Assembly (NCBI RefSeq): GCF_001635685.1
Contig: NZ_LWFF01000086.1
Location: forward strand, 1 to 35,787
Direction: 5' to 3'
Source of the DNA: Erythrobacter sp. HI0063
GTDB lineage: Bacteria > Pseudomonadota > Alphaproteobacteria > Sphingomonadales > Sphingomonadaceae
Length of the DNA: 35,787 nt
The notes under the pieces were generated by a model. That model searched no databases. It was not told the DNA's origin and saw only the letters and a list, made by a program, of their open reading frames with translations. Position numbers and translations under genes: made by a program. Positions within the stretch are counted from its first letter, which is position 1; every line of letters begins with the position of its first letter. Of this stretch, positions 8,246 to 20,768 are shown one piece after another.

Positions 8246-9349
8246 ATGCCCAACCAAGCCCGCATCGCCATGGTCCAAAAAGCCGGAGCGGATTTCGAAA
8301 TCGTCGAGAAAACCATCGACGATCCCGGCGCGCATGAAGTGCTGGTCGAATTGGCCGCAGTGGGCGTCTGCCATACCGACCTCGCCGTGCAGAACGGCGA
8401 TCTGCCGACGAATTTCCCCGTTGTGCTCGGCCATGAAGGTGCCGGCACGGTCAAGGCCGTCGGCGAGCATGTCCGCGATCTGGCACCCGGCGACAAGGTG
8501 GTGCTTTCATACGGATCGTGCGGCCATTGCCGCCCCTGCGAAGAAGGCGATCCGGCTTATTGCCAGGATTTCGAAGCGCTCAATTTCATGAACAAGCGGC
8601 AGGGCGACGAGGACGCGGTTTTCGCGGACGGGCCCAACGCCGCCTTCTTCCAGCAATCGAGCTTCGCCACGCTTTCGATCGCGCATGAACGCAATGTCGT
8701 GAAGATCGAGGAGGATGTCGACATCTCGCTACTCGGCCCGCTGGGCTGCGGCATCCAGACCGGCGCAGGCTCCGTGTTGCGCACGGCTAAGCCCCAGGCG
8801 GGTTCGGCCCTCTTGGTCTCGGGCGTCGGCAGCGTGGGTATGTCGGCGGTGATGGCGGCCCGCCTTGCCGGGTGCAGCACGATCATCGCAGTCGACATGA
8901 ACGCCGAACGCCTGAAGCTCGCAAAGGAACTGGGCGCGACGCATTCGGTCGAGGTTTCGAAGGACACCGATCTCGGCGAGGAAATCCGCAAGATCGTGGC
9001 CGAAGGTGTCGATTACGCAATCGAGTGTAGCGGCAATGCCAACGCCGCGCGCGCCGCCTGGGGCAGCCTTGCCAAGCGCGGCACAATGGTGGTGGTCGGC
9101 GCGCCGCCTTCGGGCACCGATTACAGCTTCGATGCCAACGAACAAATCCTGTCGGGTCGCAAGATCGTCGGCTGCGTGGAAGGCGATTCCAAGGTCAAGC
9201 AGTTCATCCCCGAACTGGTGCGCCTGCACCTTCAGGACCGCTTCCCGTTCGATCGGCTGGTGAAACGCTACAGCTTCGACGACATCAACCAGGCGGTTAA
9301 GGACCTGCATGATGGCAAGGTGATGAAGCCGATCCTCGAAATGGGCTGA
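8246..9349 (+). CDS. Zinc-dependent alcohol dehydrogenase (MDR family)
   Basis: 367 residues with ribosome binding site AAGGAG. Catalytic zinc ligands are Cys42 (GVCHTD), His63/Glu64 (GHEGAG) and Cys168 (GPLGCGIQTGAG). The structural zinc lobe has Cys92, 95, 98 and 106 (SCGHCRPC...C). The NAD-binding Rossmann motif is GVGSVG at about 193-198, followed by IIAVDMN, whose Asp indicates NAD rather than NADP. The layout is that of class III/aryl-alcohol dehydrogenases such as benzyl alcohol dehydrogenase; the substrate cannot be fixed from sequence. The gene stands alone and ends at a strong bidirectional terminator. Confidence 0.92.
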   Translation: MPNQARIAMVQKAGADFEIVEKTIDDPGAHEVLVELAAVGVCHTDLAVQNGDLPTNFPVVLGHEGAGTVKAVGEHVRDLAPGDKVVLSYGSCGHCRPCEEGDPAYCQDFEALNFMNKRQGDEDAVFADGPNAAFFQQSSFATLSIAHERNVVKIEEDVDISLLGPLGCGIQTGAGSVLRTAKPQAGSALLVSGVGSVGMSAVMAARLAGCSTIIAVDMNAERLKLAKELGATHSVEVSKDTDLGEEIRKIVAEGVDYAIECSGNANAARAAWGSLAKRGTMVVVGAPPSGTDYSFDANEQILSGRKIVGCVEGDSKVKQFIPELVRLHLQDRFPFDRLVKRYSFDDINQAVKDLHDGKVMKPILEMG

Positions 9350-9378
9350 CCGACAGCAGAGAGAAACTGCCGACACGA

Positions 9379-9411
9379 AAAAGGGGCCGCAGCATCGCCG
9401 CGGCCCCTTTT
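9379..9411. terminator. Bidirectional intrinsic terminator
   Basis: A 12-bp perfect stem AAAAGGGGCCGC/GCGGCCCCTTTT with a 9-base loop lies between the convergent alcohol dehydrogenase and pnp genes. T runs occur on both strands, so it can stop both transcripts. Confidence 0.9.
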
Positions 9412-9431
9412 CTGTTGGTCCATCCGAAGGA

Positions 9432-11741
9432 TCAGTCCTTCAGGAAGTCCGGCACATGCGCCGGTCCATCGTTGGAGCCGCCATCGCGGTTGCCGCCCCG
9501 GTCATTGCCGCGTCCGCCGCCGCGACCACCACGGTCGCCGCCACGGCCACCGCCGCCGCCGCCACCACGCGGGCCACGGCGATCGCCGCCACGGCCACCA
9601 CCGCCTTCACGCGGTTCGCGCGGAGGACGGGTGTCCTCCAGCTCTTCGCCGGTTTCCTGGTCGACCACGCGCATCGACAGGCGGACCTTGCCGCGATTGT
9701 CGATTTCGAGGACCTTGACCTTCACTTCCTGGCCTTCCGACACGACGTCGGTCGGCTTTTCGACGCGCTCGTTCTTCATTTCGCTGACATGGACGAGACC
9801 GTCCTTGCCGCCCATGAAGTTCACGAAGGCACCGAAATCGACGATGTTTACGACCTTGCCGTTGTAGATCTTGCCGACTTCCGCTTCTTCGACGATGCCT
9901 TCGATCCACTTCTTCGCGGCTTCGATCTCGTCGGCATTGCTCGACGAAATCTTGATCGTGCCCTCGTCGTCGATGTCGACCTTGGCACCGGTTTCGGCGA
10001 CGATCTCGCGGATCACCTTGCCGCCCGTGCCGATCACGTCGCGGATCTTGGACTTGTCGATCTGCATCGTCTCGATGCGCGGCGCGTGCTTGGACACGCC
10101 CGAGCGCGCAGAACCGAGCGCCTTGTTCATTTCGCCCAGAATATGCGCGCGACCGGCCTTGGCCTGTTCGAGCGCCTTGGTCATGATCTCCTGCGTGATG
10201 CCGGCGACCTTGATGTCCATCTGGAGCGAGGTGATGCCCTTTTCCGAACCCGCGACCTTGAAGTCCATGTCGCCGAGGTGATCTTCGTCACCCAGAATGT
10301 CCGACAGGACGGCGAATTCGTCGCCTTCGAGGATGAGGCCCATGGCAATGCCGGAGACCGGACGTTCGATCGGAACGCCGGCGTCCATCATCGACAGACA
10401 CCCGCCGCAGACCGTCGCCATCGAGGACGAGCCGTTGGACTCGGTGATGTCGCTCAGAATGCGGATCGTGTAAGGGAAATCTTCGTGGTTCGGCAGAACC
10501 GGGTGCAGCGCGCGCCAGGCAAGCTTGCCATGGCCGGTTTCGCGGCGGCTGGTGAAGCCGAAGCGACCCACTTCGCCGACCGAATAGGGCGGGAAGTTGT
10601 AATGCAGCATGAAGGGCGAATAGGAGAGCCCTTCCAGCCCGTCGATCATCTGCTCGGCATCCTTGGTGCCCAGCGTGGTGGTGCAGATCGCCTGCGTTTC
10701 ACCGCGGGTGAACAGCGCCGAACCGTGCGTGCGGGGCAGCAGGCCGACCATCGCTTCGATCGGGCGGACCTGATCGAGCTTGCGCCCGTCGATACGCTGG
10801 CCGTCCTTGAGGATGGCGCCGCGCACGATCTCGCTTTCCAGCTTCTTGACCGCCTTGTTGGCGACCATCTGGGTCTGCGGTTCTTCGTCGGCAAAGGCTT
10901 CCTTGGCCTTGGCGCGGGCGGCGTTGAGCGCGTCCGAGCGAGCCGACTTGTCGGTCAGCTTGTAGGCAGCGGCGATATCATCGCCGACGATGCCGCGCAG
11001 CTTTTCTTTGATCGCCGAGGTATCGTCCGAGGTATCCATGTCCCACGGATCGTTGGCAGCCTGCTCGGCCAGATCGATGATCGCACCGATGACCTTACGG
11101 CTTTCCTCGTGCGCGAACATCACGGCGCCGAGCATTTCCTCTTCGGTCAGCTCCTTGGCTTCGGATTCGACCATCATCACCGCGTCCTGCGTGGCGGCGA
11201 CGACGAGATCGAGGCGACCCTCTTCGTCGAGCGCGCTGGAAAGCGACGGGTTCAGTTCGTATTCGCCATTGCGGAAGCCGACGCGCGCCGCGCCGATCGG
11301 GCCCATGAAGGGCACGCCGCTGATGGTGAGCGCAGCCGAAGCGGCGATCATCGCGACGATATCGGGCTCGGTCTCGCCATCATAGCTGAGGACCTGCGCA
11401 ATCACGTTGATTTCGTTGTAGAAGCCTTCCGGGAAGAGCGGCCGCACGGGGCGATCGATCAGACGGCTGGTCAGCGTTTCCTTCTCCGTGGCGCGGCCTT
11501 CGCGCTTGAAGAAGCCGCCCGGGATACGGCCCGCAGCGGAGAATTTTTCCTGGTAGTGCACGGTCAGCGGGAAGAAATCCTGCCCTTCGCGCACGGACTT
11601 GGCGGCGGTCACGGCGCAGAGCACCACGGTTTCGCCATAAGTGGCCAGCACGGCGCCATCGGCCTGACGGGCGATGCGGCCGGTTTCCAGAGTGAGGGTC
11701 TTTCCGCCCCACTCCAGCGATACGGTTTTCGTGTCGAACAT
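9432..11741 (-). CDS. pnp: Polynucleotide phosphorylase
   Basis: 769 residues. Two RNase PH-like domains are present: the first from the N-terminus ([29 protein letters not shown]), the second from about residue 320 ([36 protein letters not shown]). A KH domain ([14 protein letters not shown]) and an S1 domain ([15 protein letters not shown]) follow. The C-terminal ~60 residues are a Gly/Arg/Asp-rich RGG-like tail. The enzyme degrades RNA 3' to 5' using phosphate and, in proteobacteria, usually joins an RNase E degradosome. Ribosome binding site AAGGA precedes the ATG. It is last in the rimP-nusA operon, downstream of rpsO as in E. coli. Confidence 0.99.
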   Translation of the reverse strand: MFDTKTVSLEWGGKTLTLETGRIARQADGAVLATYGETVVLCAVTAAKSVREGQDFFPLTVHYQEKFSAAGRIPGGFFKREGRATEKETLTSRLIDRPVRPLFPEGFYNEINVIAQVLSYDGETEPDIVAMIAASAALTISGVPFMGPIGAARVGFRNGEYELNPSLSSALDEEGRLDLVVAATQDAVMMVESEAKELTEEEMLGAVMFAHEESRKVIGAIIDLAEQAANDPWDMDTSDDTSAIKEKLRGIVGDDIAAAYKLTDKSARSDALNAARAKAKEAFADEEPQTQMVANKAVKKLESEIVRGAILKDGQRIDGRKLDQVRPIEAMVGLLPRTHGSALFTRGETQAICTTTLGTKDAEQMIDGLEGLSYSPFMLHYNFPPYSVGEVGRFGFTSRRETGHGKLAWRALHPVLPNHEDFPYTIRILSDITESNGSSSMATVCGGCLSMMDAGVPIERPVSGIAMGLILEGDEFAVLSDILGDEDHLGDMDFKVAGSEKGITSLQMDIKVAGITQEIMTKALEQAKAGRAHILGEMNKALGSARSGVSKHAPRIETMQIDKSKIRDVIGTGGKVIREIVAETGAKVDIDDEGTIKISSSNADEIEAAKKWIEGIVEEAEVGKIYNGKVVNIVDFGAFVNFMGGKDGLVHVSEMKNERVEKPTDVVSEGQEVKVKVLEIDNRGKVRLSMRVVDQETGEELEDTRPPREPREGGGGRGGDRRGPRGGGGGGGRGGDRGGRGGGRGNDRGGNRDGGSNDGPAHVPDFLKD

Positions 11742-11875
11742 GTATTTTCCTTAACGATCCCGCGCGCCACATTGCGTCGCGGGGCCTACTGTGCCGGGTA
11801 TTCCGTCCCGGTCCGGTCCGAGGCTTTTCGCCTCCATGGTCCGCACCCTGCCGTATTGCACGGGTGCCGGATAAA

Positions 11876-11905
11876 CGAAGGGGCGACAATCGAGCCGCCC
11901 CTTCG
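11876..11905 (-). terminator. Hairpin between rpsO and pnp
   Basis: A 10-bp stem CGAAGGGGCG/CGCCCCTTCG starts 9 nt after the rpsO stop and is followed by only three T residues. In E. coli the equivalent stem is a leaky terminator and a processing region; that role here is inference. Confidence 0.65.
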
Positions 11906-11914
11906 CAAAAACTC

Positions 11915-12184
11915 TTACTTACGCAGACCCAGCTTCTGGATCAGGGCGTTGTAGCGCTCGACATCCATCTTCTTGAGGAAGGCGAGCAGCTTGCGCCGCT
12001 GGTTGACCATCATCAGGAGCCCACGACGCGAGTGGTTGTCCTTGTGATTGTCCTTGAAGTGCTCGGTCAGGTTGCGGATGCGTTCGGTCAGGATGGCGAC
12101 CTGGACTTCCGGGGAACCGGTGTCGCCCTCGCTCTGGGCGTTGTCCTTGATGATTTCCGCTTTGCGTTCGGCGGTTACCGACAT
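11915..12184 (-). CDS. rpsO: 30S ribosomal protein S15
   Basis: 89 residues, the standard length. It shows the S15 blocks [40 protein letters not shown] and [11 protein letters not shown]15 binds 16S rRNA in the platform and supports bridge formation with the large subunit. Here it lies between truB, which ends 5 bp before its start codon, and pnp, the conserved order. The hairpin after the stop separates it from pnp. Confidence 0.99.
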   Translation of the reverse strand: MSVTAERKAEIIKDNAQSEGDTGSPEVQVAILTERIRNLTEHFKDNHKDNHSRRGLLMMVNQRRKLLAFLKKMDVERYNALIQKLGLRK

Positions 12185-12189
12185 GTATT

Positions 12190-13296
12190 CTACTCCGCGA
12201 CATCGGGAAGGTTGAAGCCCCGCACGACCCTGGCCGTGCCGCCTTCGATCTCCATCAAGGCGATCGGGACAGCGCCCAGTTTCGCAAGGTGGAGCCCATC
12301 GGGCTGGGACAATTCCGACAAGACCCGGCCCTGGCGGACCGCCTGCACGCTTGTCGGGTCGAGGGGTAGGACCGGGATGTCGTCCAGTCCGGCCTCCAGC
12401 GGCAGGAGAAGGTGTTCAAGTGGCGCGCCCTTAGCGATTTCCTCAAGAGTGTCCAGCGAAATCGCCTGCTCCTCGCGGAACGGCCCGGCCTTGATGCGCC
12501 TTAAATAGGTAACATGCCCCACAGTTCCAAGCGCGTGTGCGATGTCCCGTGCAAGCGAACGGATATACGTCCCCTTCGAGACATGCGCGACGAGTGTGAC
12601 GCTGTCCGCGAGTTCCAGCGGCGCTTGCGGATCGTAAGGATCGGGGCGGCCGAGCGTGGTGGCGAAGGCACTCGTCAGCTCCTCCCCGGCACGGGAAGGG
12701 GGACCATCAGCAGGATGGTGGAGGGGTACCTTTTCCGTATTCGACCTCTCGCCAGTCGCAGTCGCGGGCGGTGCCCTTCCACCATCGTCTTCGTCGATGG
12801 TCCCCCTCCCCGTGCCGGGGAGGAAGAGATCGTGCACCGTCACGCGGCGGGTCTTCATCTCGACTTCCTCGCCTGCGCGGGCGCGGTCGTAGGCGCGTTT
12901 GCCGTCGATCATGAGCGCGGAATATTTGGGCGGGACTTGCTCGATTTCGCCGGTGAAATGGTCGAGCACCGCCGCAACCGCCGCTATCGGCGGGCGCCGG
13001 TCTGACGTGCGGACAACCTCGCCTTCCGTATCGAGCGTGTCGGTCTCTTCGCCGAACTGGATGGTGAAGGCGTAGATCTTGTCGCTTTCGAGCATGCGCC
13101 CGGCGAGCTTCGTCGCCTCGCCCAATGCGATCGGAAGCACCCCTTCGGCCAGCGGATCGAGCGTGCCGCCATGGCCGACCTTGGTCTTCGCATGGCCGCC
13201 CTGCCGCAAGACGCGCTTGACCGCGCCGACCGCCTGGGTCGAACCCATGCCGCGCGGCTTGTCGAGGATCAGCCAGCCGGATGCGGGGTGGCTCAT
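12190..13296 (-). CDS. truB: tRNA pseudouridine-55 synthase TruB with an internal repeat-encoded insert
   Basis: 368 residues from the ATG at 13296, whose ATGA overlaps the stop of the protease gene. TruB converts U55 to pseudouridine in the T loop. Seen: [17 protein letters not shown], the catalytic loop [14 protein letters not shown] with Asp47, [20 protein letters not shown], and [19 protein letters not shown]. It is about 50-60 residues longer than usual. The excess lies at ~158-206, between VTVHDLFLP and the strand before the KGTYIRSL block, and is encoded by a nested palindromic repeat (12680-12824). The inserted peptide is rich in Gly, Pro, Asp and Thr and has no look of conserved protein. 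The frame stays open and the catalytic parts are complete, so the enzyme is probably active. Confidence 0.95.
   Translation of the reverse strand: MSHPASGWLILDKPRGMGSTQAVGAVKRVLRQGGHAKTKVGHGGTLDPLAEGVLPIALGEATKLAGRMLESDKIYAFTIQFGEETDTLDTEGEVVRTSDRRPPIAAVAAVLDHFTGEIEQVPPKYSALMIDGKRAYDRARAGEEVEMKTRRVTVHDLFLPGTGRGTIDEDDGGRAPPATATGERSNTEKVPLHHPADGPPSRAGEELTSAFATTLGRPDPYDPQAPLELADSVTLVAHVSKGTYIRSLARDIAHALGTVGHVTYLRRIKAGPFREEQAISLDTLEEIAKGAPLEHLLLPLEAGLDDIPVLPLDPTSVQAVRQGRVLSELSQPDGLHLAKLGAVPIALMEIEGGTARVVRGFNLPDVAE
12680..12824. repeat. Nested palindromic REP/MITE-like element inside truB
   Basis: Outer inverted repeats of 29 bp (12680-12708 and 12796-12824) match at 28 positions. Inner repeats of 17 bp (12714-12730 and 12770-12786) match at 15. 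Each half also folds locally: CCATC with GATGG on the left, CCATCG with CGATGG on the right. So it is a pair of head-to-head REP-like hairpins with a ~39-bp centre. Similar GC-rich palindromes are, as I recall, frequent between genes of sphingomonads and Caulobacter relatives; that part was not checked here. Confidence 0.88.
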
Positions 13297-13985
13297 GTCG
13301 CGATCGTCCGTGCCACCGCATCGGCGATCCCGGCGAAAACCTGTTGTGCCCACATCACGGGCGGGAGGACCACGTTCTCAACGATACCGCTATCGGGAAA
13401 GGCCCAGGTCGCCGCGATGAGCACTACGAAGAAGACCATGCCCAGCCCCTGCGCCTTCTGCCAGTGGCGGGCATAGCGCCTGGGGAGGAGGCCGCCGAGG
13501 ATGTGCGAGCCGTCGAAGGGCGGGATCGGTAACAGGTTGAACAGCGCGAGAAAGACATTGATCAGAATGAAGGTGCCGCCCGCCGTCACCGCCCAGTCGG
13601 GCAGCGCCTCGCCCGCATCGAAGGCGAGACCCGCGAACACGCCCACCAGCACCGCACCGATCAAAGCCAGCAGCAGGTTCGTCCCCGGTCCCGCCGCCGC
13701 CACCGCCATCATGCCGTAGCGCGGATTGTTCAGCCGCCGCGCATTCACCGGCACCGGCTTCGCCCAGCCGAAGATCGGCCCGCCGAACAGCGCCAGCGCG
13801 CCCGGCACCAGCAGCGTGCCGATGGGATCGACATGGCGGATCGGATTGAGTGAAAGCCGCCGCTGCTCCTTGGCCGTCGGATCGCCGAGCATCAGCGCCA
13901 TCCAGCCATGCGCCACCTCGTGGAAGACGATAGCGACGATCAGGCACGGCACCAGGATCGCGGCGTGAAGGAGGGTTTCGGTCAT
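13293..13985 (-). CDS. Site-2 protease family membrane metallopeptidase (M50)
   Basis: 230 residues with about five hydrophobic segments. The zinc site HEVAH (His22, Glu23, His26) lies in the first membrane helix. The second motif, FNLLPIPPFDGSH with Asp158, lies in a later one, as in the short M50B family without a PDZ domain. Conserved GGPIFGWAKPVPVN and NPRYGMMAVAAAGPGTN blocks lie between. Such enzymes cut within membranes; the substrate is unknown. The stop codon overlaps the truB start by 4 bp, so it is translated with the nusA-pnp operon. Confidence 0.92.
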   Translation of the reverse strand: MTETLLHAAILVPCLIVAIVFHEVAHGWMALMLGDPTAKEQRRLSLNPIRHVDPIGTLLVPGALALFGGPIFGWAKPVPVNARRLNNPRYGMMAVAAAGPGTNLLLALIGAVLVGVFAGLAFDAGEALPDWAVTAGGTFILINVFLALFNLLPIPPFDGSHILGGLLPRRYARHWQKAQGLGMVFFVVLIAATWAFPDSGIVENVVLPPVMWAQQVFAGIADAVARTIAT

Positions 13986-14009
13986 GGGGCTTAGATAGGA
14001 TGCGCGCGA

Positions 14010-14585
14010 TCAGCCCGCCAGCGCGCTGGTGAAATGCTTGCGGCAAAGCGCGACGTAGCGCTCGTTGCCGCCGATCTCGGTCTGCTCGCCCGCGCGGACG
14101 GCCTTGCCGCTTTCATCGACGCGCAGATTCATCGTCGCCTTGCGCCCGCAATGGCACACGCCCTTCAGTTCGACCAATTTGTCCGCAATGCCCAGCAATG
14201 CGGCAGAACCGGGGAAGAGCTCGCCCTGAAAATCGGTCCTCAGGCCATAGCAGATCACCGGAATGCCCGTTTCGTCCGCCAACCGCGCACATTGCCAGAC
14301 CTGATCGCGCGTCAGGAATTGCGCCTCGTCGATCAACACGCAATCGAGCGGTTGCACATCGTGCGCCGCGCGGATCGCCTGCCACAAATCGGTATCGGGA
14401 TCGTAGAGATGCGCATCCGCCTCCAGACCGATCCGGCTCCTGACCATGCCCTCGCCACGCGTATCGAGACGCGCGCTCCATACCATCGTGCGCATGCCGC
14501 GCTCGCGATAGTTGAAGTCGGCCTGCAACAGTGTGGAGCTCTTCCCCGCATTCATGCTGGCATAGTAGAAATAGAGCTTGGCCAT
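14010..14585 (-). CDS. tdk: Thymidine kinase
   Basis: 191 residues, normal for type II thymidine kinase. Walker A is SMNAGKSS (10-17). VLIDEAQFL holds Asp86 and the likely catalytic base Glu87. The substrate lasso region and the zinc site (KGVCHCGRKA and ALCRKHF) are visible. It phosphorylates thymidine for dTMP salvage. The start codon overlaps the rbfA stop by one base, so it is co-translated in the ribosome-maturation operon, an unusual place for a salvage gene. Confidence 0.97.
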   Translation of the reverse strand: MAKLYFYYASMNAGKSSTLLQADFNYRERGMRTMVWSARLDTRGEGMVRSRIGLEADAHLYDPDTDLWQAIRAAHDVQPLDCVLIDEAQFLTRDQVWQCARLADETGIPVICYGLRTDFQGELFPGSAALLGIADKLVELKGVCHCGRKATMNLRVDESGKAVRAGEQTEIGGNERYVALCRKHFTSALAG

Positions 14586-14980
14586 CAGTCCTCGTCGAGG
14601 TCGCGGGCCACCTTCGGGTCGCTCAGCAACCGCTCGATCCGGTCCGCCTCGTCGAAGCTTTCGTCGGGCTGGAAGCTCAGGCGCGGGGCGAATTTCAATC
14701 CCAGCCGCTGCGCGACCTCTTTCTGGAAGAACGCAGTGTTGGTGCGCAGCGCTTTCAGCACTGCCGTCTCGTCCTCGCCCATCAGCGGCTTCACGTAAGC
14801 CTTGGCGTTCCTGAGGTCCGGCGTCATCCGCACCTCGGTCACGCTGATCGTATGCGCGCGCAGCACGTCGTCATGCGCCTCGCCCCGGGCGAGCAGTTCG
14901 GACAGGATATGCCGCACCCGCTCCCCCACCTTGAGGACGCGGACGGATTGCTGTTCGGACGAAGACGCGTGCTTTGCCAT
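14585..14980 (-). CDS. rbfA: Ribosome-binding factor A
   Basis: 131 residues. [18 protein letters not shown] helix 1 (here [20 protein letters not shown]), then [20 protein letters not shown] and a late [20 protein letters not shown], the KH-type fold and terminal helix of RbfA. It assists late 30S maturation around the 16S rRNA 5' end. It follows infB by 18 bp and overlaps tdk. Confidence 0.97.
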   Translation of the reverse strand: MAKHASSSEQQSVRVLKVGERVRHILSELLARGEAHDDVLRAHTISVTEVRMTPDLRNAKAYVKPLMGEDETAVLKALRTNTAFFQKEVAQRLGLKFAPRLSFQPDESFDEADRIERLLSDPKVARDLDED

Positions 14981-14998
14981 CGCGGGTCGGCGAGCGGA

Positions 14999-17599
<2,601 letters not shown>

Positions 17600-18457
17600 C
17601 TAGCTCGTTCTTTCTTCCGTATTCGTCTCGCGACCCGCCCCAATGGGAGCCGCCGCGTCGTCATTCATGTCGTTCGCGTCCCGATCCGCGTTCGGTGCGG
17701 CGCCTGGGGCCGCGCCTGAGTCCGCGTTCCGGGCGGGAGCATCGGATGCGCTCCCGGTAAAATGGACCAGTCGTTGCAGGAGTCCTGCGATCCGCGCCGC
17801 CGCCGCGGGATGCCCCACGGCCAGATGCACCACGTTCTCGCGGCCCAATGCCACAGACAGCGCCATCCGGTCCAGCGGCAAGACGAGGCCGCGATCGCCG
17901 CTGCCCTCACGCTCGCTCCCGACGCGCCAGGCCTGGTCGAGCTTCTTGCGCCCGTCCTCACTCGCATCTTCGGCGTGGAACAGCAATGCGACCGCCCCGC
18001 CGCGCGCCGCTTCGGCGATGCGCTGGGTGCCCAAGATAAGACTTCCCGCCCTCAGTTCCAGTCCCAGCCGGTCCAGCAGGATGCGGGCCAGAGCGTTTTC
18101 GATCTTTTCGGGCAGATCGGGCGGAATTTGGAGATCGCCGGACTTGAACGCCCGCGCCAGCGCCGCCTTCAGACGGCCCTTGGCGATGGCATCCTCCAGT
18201 TCCGCGCGCGTCACGCCGATCCAGGCGCCCCGCCCCGGTGCCTTGGCCTGCACATCCGGCAGGACCAGGCCCGAAGGCGATACGGCAAGCCGGATCAGCC
18301 CCTCGCGCGGCGAGGATTCGCCTGCAAGGATGCAGCGCCGGTCGCTCTGCTTGCGGTCGGCACGCGCAGCCTTCCGGCCCTCGCCCCCATCAGGGGACGA
18401 AGCCGGTTCGGCTCGGTCTGTCTGGGACGCTAGGCGCTCATTGTTCGGAGTCCGCAT
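17600..18457 (-). CDS. ylxR: YlxR (DUF448) / L7Ae-like RNA-binding protein
   Basis: 285 residues from the ATG at 18457, which overlaps the nusA end by 20 bp. Residues ~38-110 are the YlxR domain (DRRCILAGESSPREGLIRLA, PDVQAKAPGRGAWIG). The next ~100 residues (IENALARILLDRLGLELRAG, AEAARGGAVALLFHAEDAS) form an L7Ae-like domain, the fused form common in alphaproteobacteria. The last ~45 residues are disordered and Ala/Asp/Asn-rich. YlxR proteins bind RNA and in some bacteria affect RNase P or transcription. The exact role is not established here. Confidence 0.9.
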   Translation of the reverse strand: MRTPNNERLASQTDRAEPASSPDGGEGRKAARADRKQSDRRCILAGESSPREGLIRLAVSPSGLVLPDVQAKAPGRGAWIGVTRAELEDAIAKGRLKAALARAFKSGDLQIPPDLPEKIENALARILLDRLGLELRAGSLILGTQRIAEAARGGAVALLFHAEDASEDGRKKLDQAWRVGSEREGSGDRGLVLPLDRMALSVALGRENVVHLAVGHPAAAARIAGLLQRLVHFTGSASDAPARNADSGAAPGAAPNADRDANDMNDDAAAPIGAGRETNTEERTS

Positions 18458-20105
18458 GCGCGGCCTCCTGTGTTTCGGCGGCAGGGGCGGCCGCAGGCTC
18501 TTCATCCTCGAACCAGTGTGCGCGGGCAGCCATGATGATCTCATTGCCCTGCTCTTCGTTCAGACCGAATTCGCCGAGCACGCCGCCCTTGTCTTCAGGA
18601 CGCTGCGCGGGACGGCGCATCGGCGGGCCGCTCATATCCCCGGGCGCCGGCTGGCGGCGGCGCGGCGCTTCGCGCTTCTTGGCGATCAGTTCGTCGGTGG
18701 CGAGATCGGCCAGATCGTCGAGCGTCTTGATCCCGGCCTTACCGAGCACGACCAGCATCTGTTCGGTCAGATGCGGCAATTCCGCCAGATCGTCTTCGAC
18801 GCCAAGCTCGCGGCGCGTTTCGCGATGCGCGGCTTCCTGGCGCTCGATCGCTTCCAGGGCACGGCTCTGCAGTTCCTCGGCCAGCTCCTCGTCGAAGCCT
18901 TCGATAGCGGCCAGCTCGTCCAGTTCGACGTAAGCCACTTCGTCCAGCTCGGCGAAGCCTTCGGCCACGAGCAGCTGCGACAGCGTCTCGTCCACGTCGA
19001 GCTCTTCCTCGAACATCTTGGAGCGTTCGGCGAATTCCTTCGAACGCTTCTCGCTCGCCTCTTCCTCGGTCATGATGTCGATCTGGTGACCGGTCAGCTG
19101 GCTGGCGAGGCGCACGTTCTGGCCGCGGCGGCCGATTGCGAGAGACAGCTGGTCGTCAGGCACGACGACTTCGATGCGGCCCTCTTCCTCGTCAAGCACG
19201 ACGCGTGCGACGGTGGCGGGCTGGAGCGCGTTGACGATGAAGGTCGCCTGCTCTTCGCTCCAGGGGATGATGTCGATCTTTTCACCCTGCAATTCCTGGA
19301 CGACCGCCTGGACGCGGCTGCCCTTCATGCCGACGCAGGCCCCGACCGGGTCGATCGAGCTGTCATGCGAGATAACGCCGATCTTGGCGCGGCTGCCCGG
19401 ATCGCGGGCGGCGGCCTTGATCTCGATGATGCCGTCGTAGATTTCGGGCACTTCCTGCGCGAACAGCTTGCGCATGAAATCGGGCGCGGCGCGGCTGAGG
19501 AAGATCTGGGGCCCGCGATTGTTGCGTTCCACCTTGGTGATAAGCGCACGCACGCGCTCGCCCACACGCGCGGCTTCGCGCGGAATCTGCTGGTCGCGGC
19601 GGATGACGCCTTCGGCCCGGCCCAGATTGACGATGACGTGGCCGAATTCGACCGACTTGATCACGCCGGTGATGACTTCGCCCGCGCGGTCCTTGAATTC
19701 CTCATACTGACGCTCGCGCTCCGCATCGCGGACCTTCTGGAAGATGACCTGCTTGGCCGACTGCGCATCAATGCGGCCGAGATCGACCGGCGGCAGCGGG
19801 TCGACGATGAAATCGCCGATCTTGGCATCGTCCTGAAGCTTTTGCGCGGCCTTGAGATCGACTTCCTTGAAATAGTCTTCGACCTCCTCGACCACTTCGA
19901 CGACGCGCCACAGGCGCAGGTCGCCGCTGTTCGGATCGAGCTTGGCGCGGATGTCATTCTCGGCGCCGTAGCGGGCGCGCGCGGCCTTCTGGATCGCCTC
20001 TTCCATCGCTTCGATCACGATGGATTTGTCGATCATCTTCTCGGATGCGACCGAATTGGCGATCGCGAGGAGTTCGGCCTTGTTGGCGGAAATGGCACTG
20101 GCCAT
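18438..20105 (-). CDS. nusA: Transcription termination/antitermination protein NusA
   Basis: 555 residues. N-terminal RNA-polymerase-binding domain ([40 protein letters not shown]), then S1 ([20 protein letters not shown]), two KH domains ([38 protein letters not shown]), and a helix-hairpin-helix region with acidic linker ([20 protein letters not shown]), with a ~50-residue acidic tail. It controls pausing, termination and rRNA antitermination. The start overlaps the rimP stop by one base. Confidence 0.99.
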   Translation of the reverse strand: MASAISANKAELLAIANSVASEKMIDKSIVIEAMEEAIQKAARARYGAENDIRAKLDPNSGDLRLWRVVEVVEEVEDYFKEVDLKAAQKLQDDAKIGDFIVDPLPPVDLGRIDAQSAKQVIFQKVRDAERERQYEEFKDRAGEVITGVIKSVEFGHVIVNLGRAEGVIRRDQQIPREAARVGERVRALITKVERNNRGPQIFLSRAAPDFMRKLFAQEVPEIYDGIIEIKAAARDPGSRAKIGVISHDSSIDPVGACVGMKGSRVQAVVQELQGEKIDIIPWSEEQATFIVNALQPATVARVVLDEEEGRIEVVVPDDQLSLAIGRRGQNVRLASQLTGHQIDIMTEEEASEKRSKEFAERSKMFEEELDVDETLSQLLVAEGFAELDEVAYVELDELAAIEGFDEELAEELQSRALEAIERQEAAHRETRRELGVEDDLAELPHLTEQMLVVLGKAGIKTLDDLADLATDELIAKKREAPRRRQPAPGDMSGPPMRRPAQRPEDKGGVLGEFGLNEEQGNEIIMAARAHWFEDEEPAAAPAAETQEAAHADSEQ

Positions 20106-20668
20106 CAGTCGTCTGCCTTTTCTTCAGTTTCGACGATTTCGTCGGCGCCGCTCGTATCGAGCGGCTGGGTGGCGGCGATCAGCGCGTCGGTCAAGACGAG
20201 CTGCGCCGAATGAATCTGTTCGCGCGGGACGCTGATTTCGCCCGCCTTGCGATCGACGACGGTCACCATGCCATCCTCGATACCCTTGAGATCGCCGCGC
20301 AAGGTGCGCTGGCCGTCCCAGGCCTTGTCCATGCTGATCTTGACCTCATGCCCGGCCCAGTCGGTGAAATCCTTCACGCGGGTCAGCGGGCGGTCGATTC
20401 CCGGCGAGCTGACTTCGAGGTGATAGGCCCCGTCGATCAGCACTTCGCCCTCTTCTTCGAGCGTATCGATCCGGTCGGAGATACGGCGCGACAGGGCGGC
20501 GCACTGTTCGATCACGAGCTGGCCGGTCTTCGGATCCTCGGCCATGATCTGAAGGGCCTGCCCGCCGTCTCTGGCCTCGGACGGCATCATCTTGACGCGC
20601 ACAAGCTCGAAGCCGAGCGCCTGGGCTTCGGGTTCGATCACTTCGGTCAGACGCGCCAGATCGGCCAT
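20105..20668 (-). CDS. rimP: Ribosome maturation factor RimP
   Basis: 187 residues starting MADLARLTEVIEPEAQALGF at 20668, with GGAGAA before the ATG; longer frames to 20983 are non-conserved. The hallmark block YHLEVSSPGIDRPLTRVKDF is present, with ELVRVKM before it and the SH3-like C-terminal domain (GHEVKISM, LRGDLKGIEDGMVTV). It is needed for 30S assembly. First gene of the operon. Confidence 0.97.
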   Translation of the reverse strand: MADLARLTEVIEPEAQALGFELVRVKMMPSEARDGGQALQIMAEDPKTGQLVIEQCAALSRRISDRIDTLEEEGEVLIDGAYHLEVSSPGIDRPLTRVKDFTDWAGHEVKISMDKAWDGQRTLRGDLKGIEDGMVTVVDRKAGEISVPREQIHSAQLVLTDALIAATQPLDTSGADEIVETEEKADD

Positions 20669-20768
20669 TCGTTCTCCAGATTTGACAGGCATCGCAGCGA
20701 CAGAGCTTCGTGGCCGGCCCCTCGCGGCGCCAGCCCCTCCAGTGTCGCGACAATGTCGGGATGTGTGT

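Noticed and set aside
9456..11954. 832-residue open frame opposite pnp
   Set aside because: Antisense shadow of pnp; the start is the reverse of the RGG tail.
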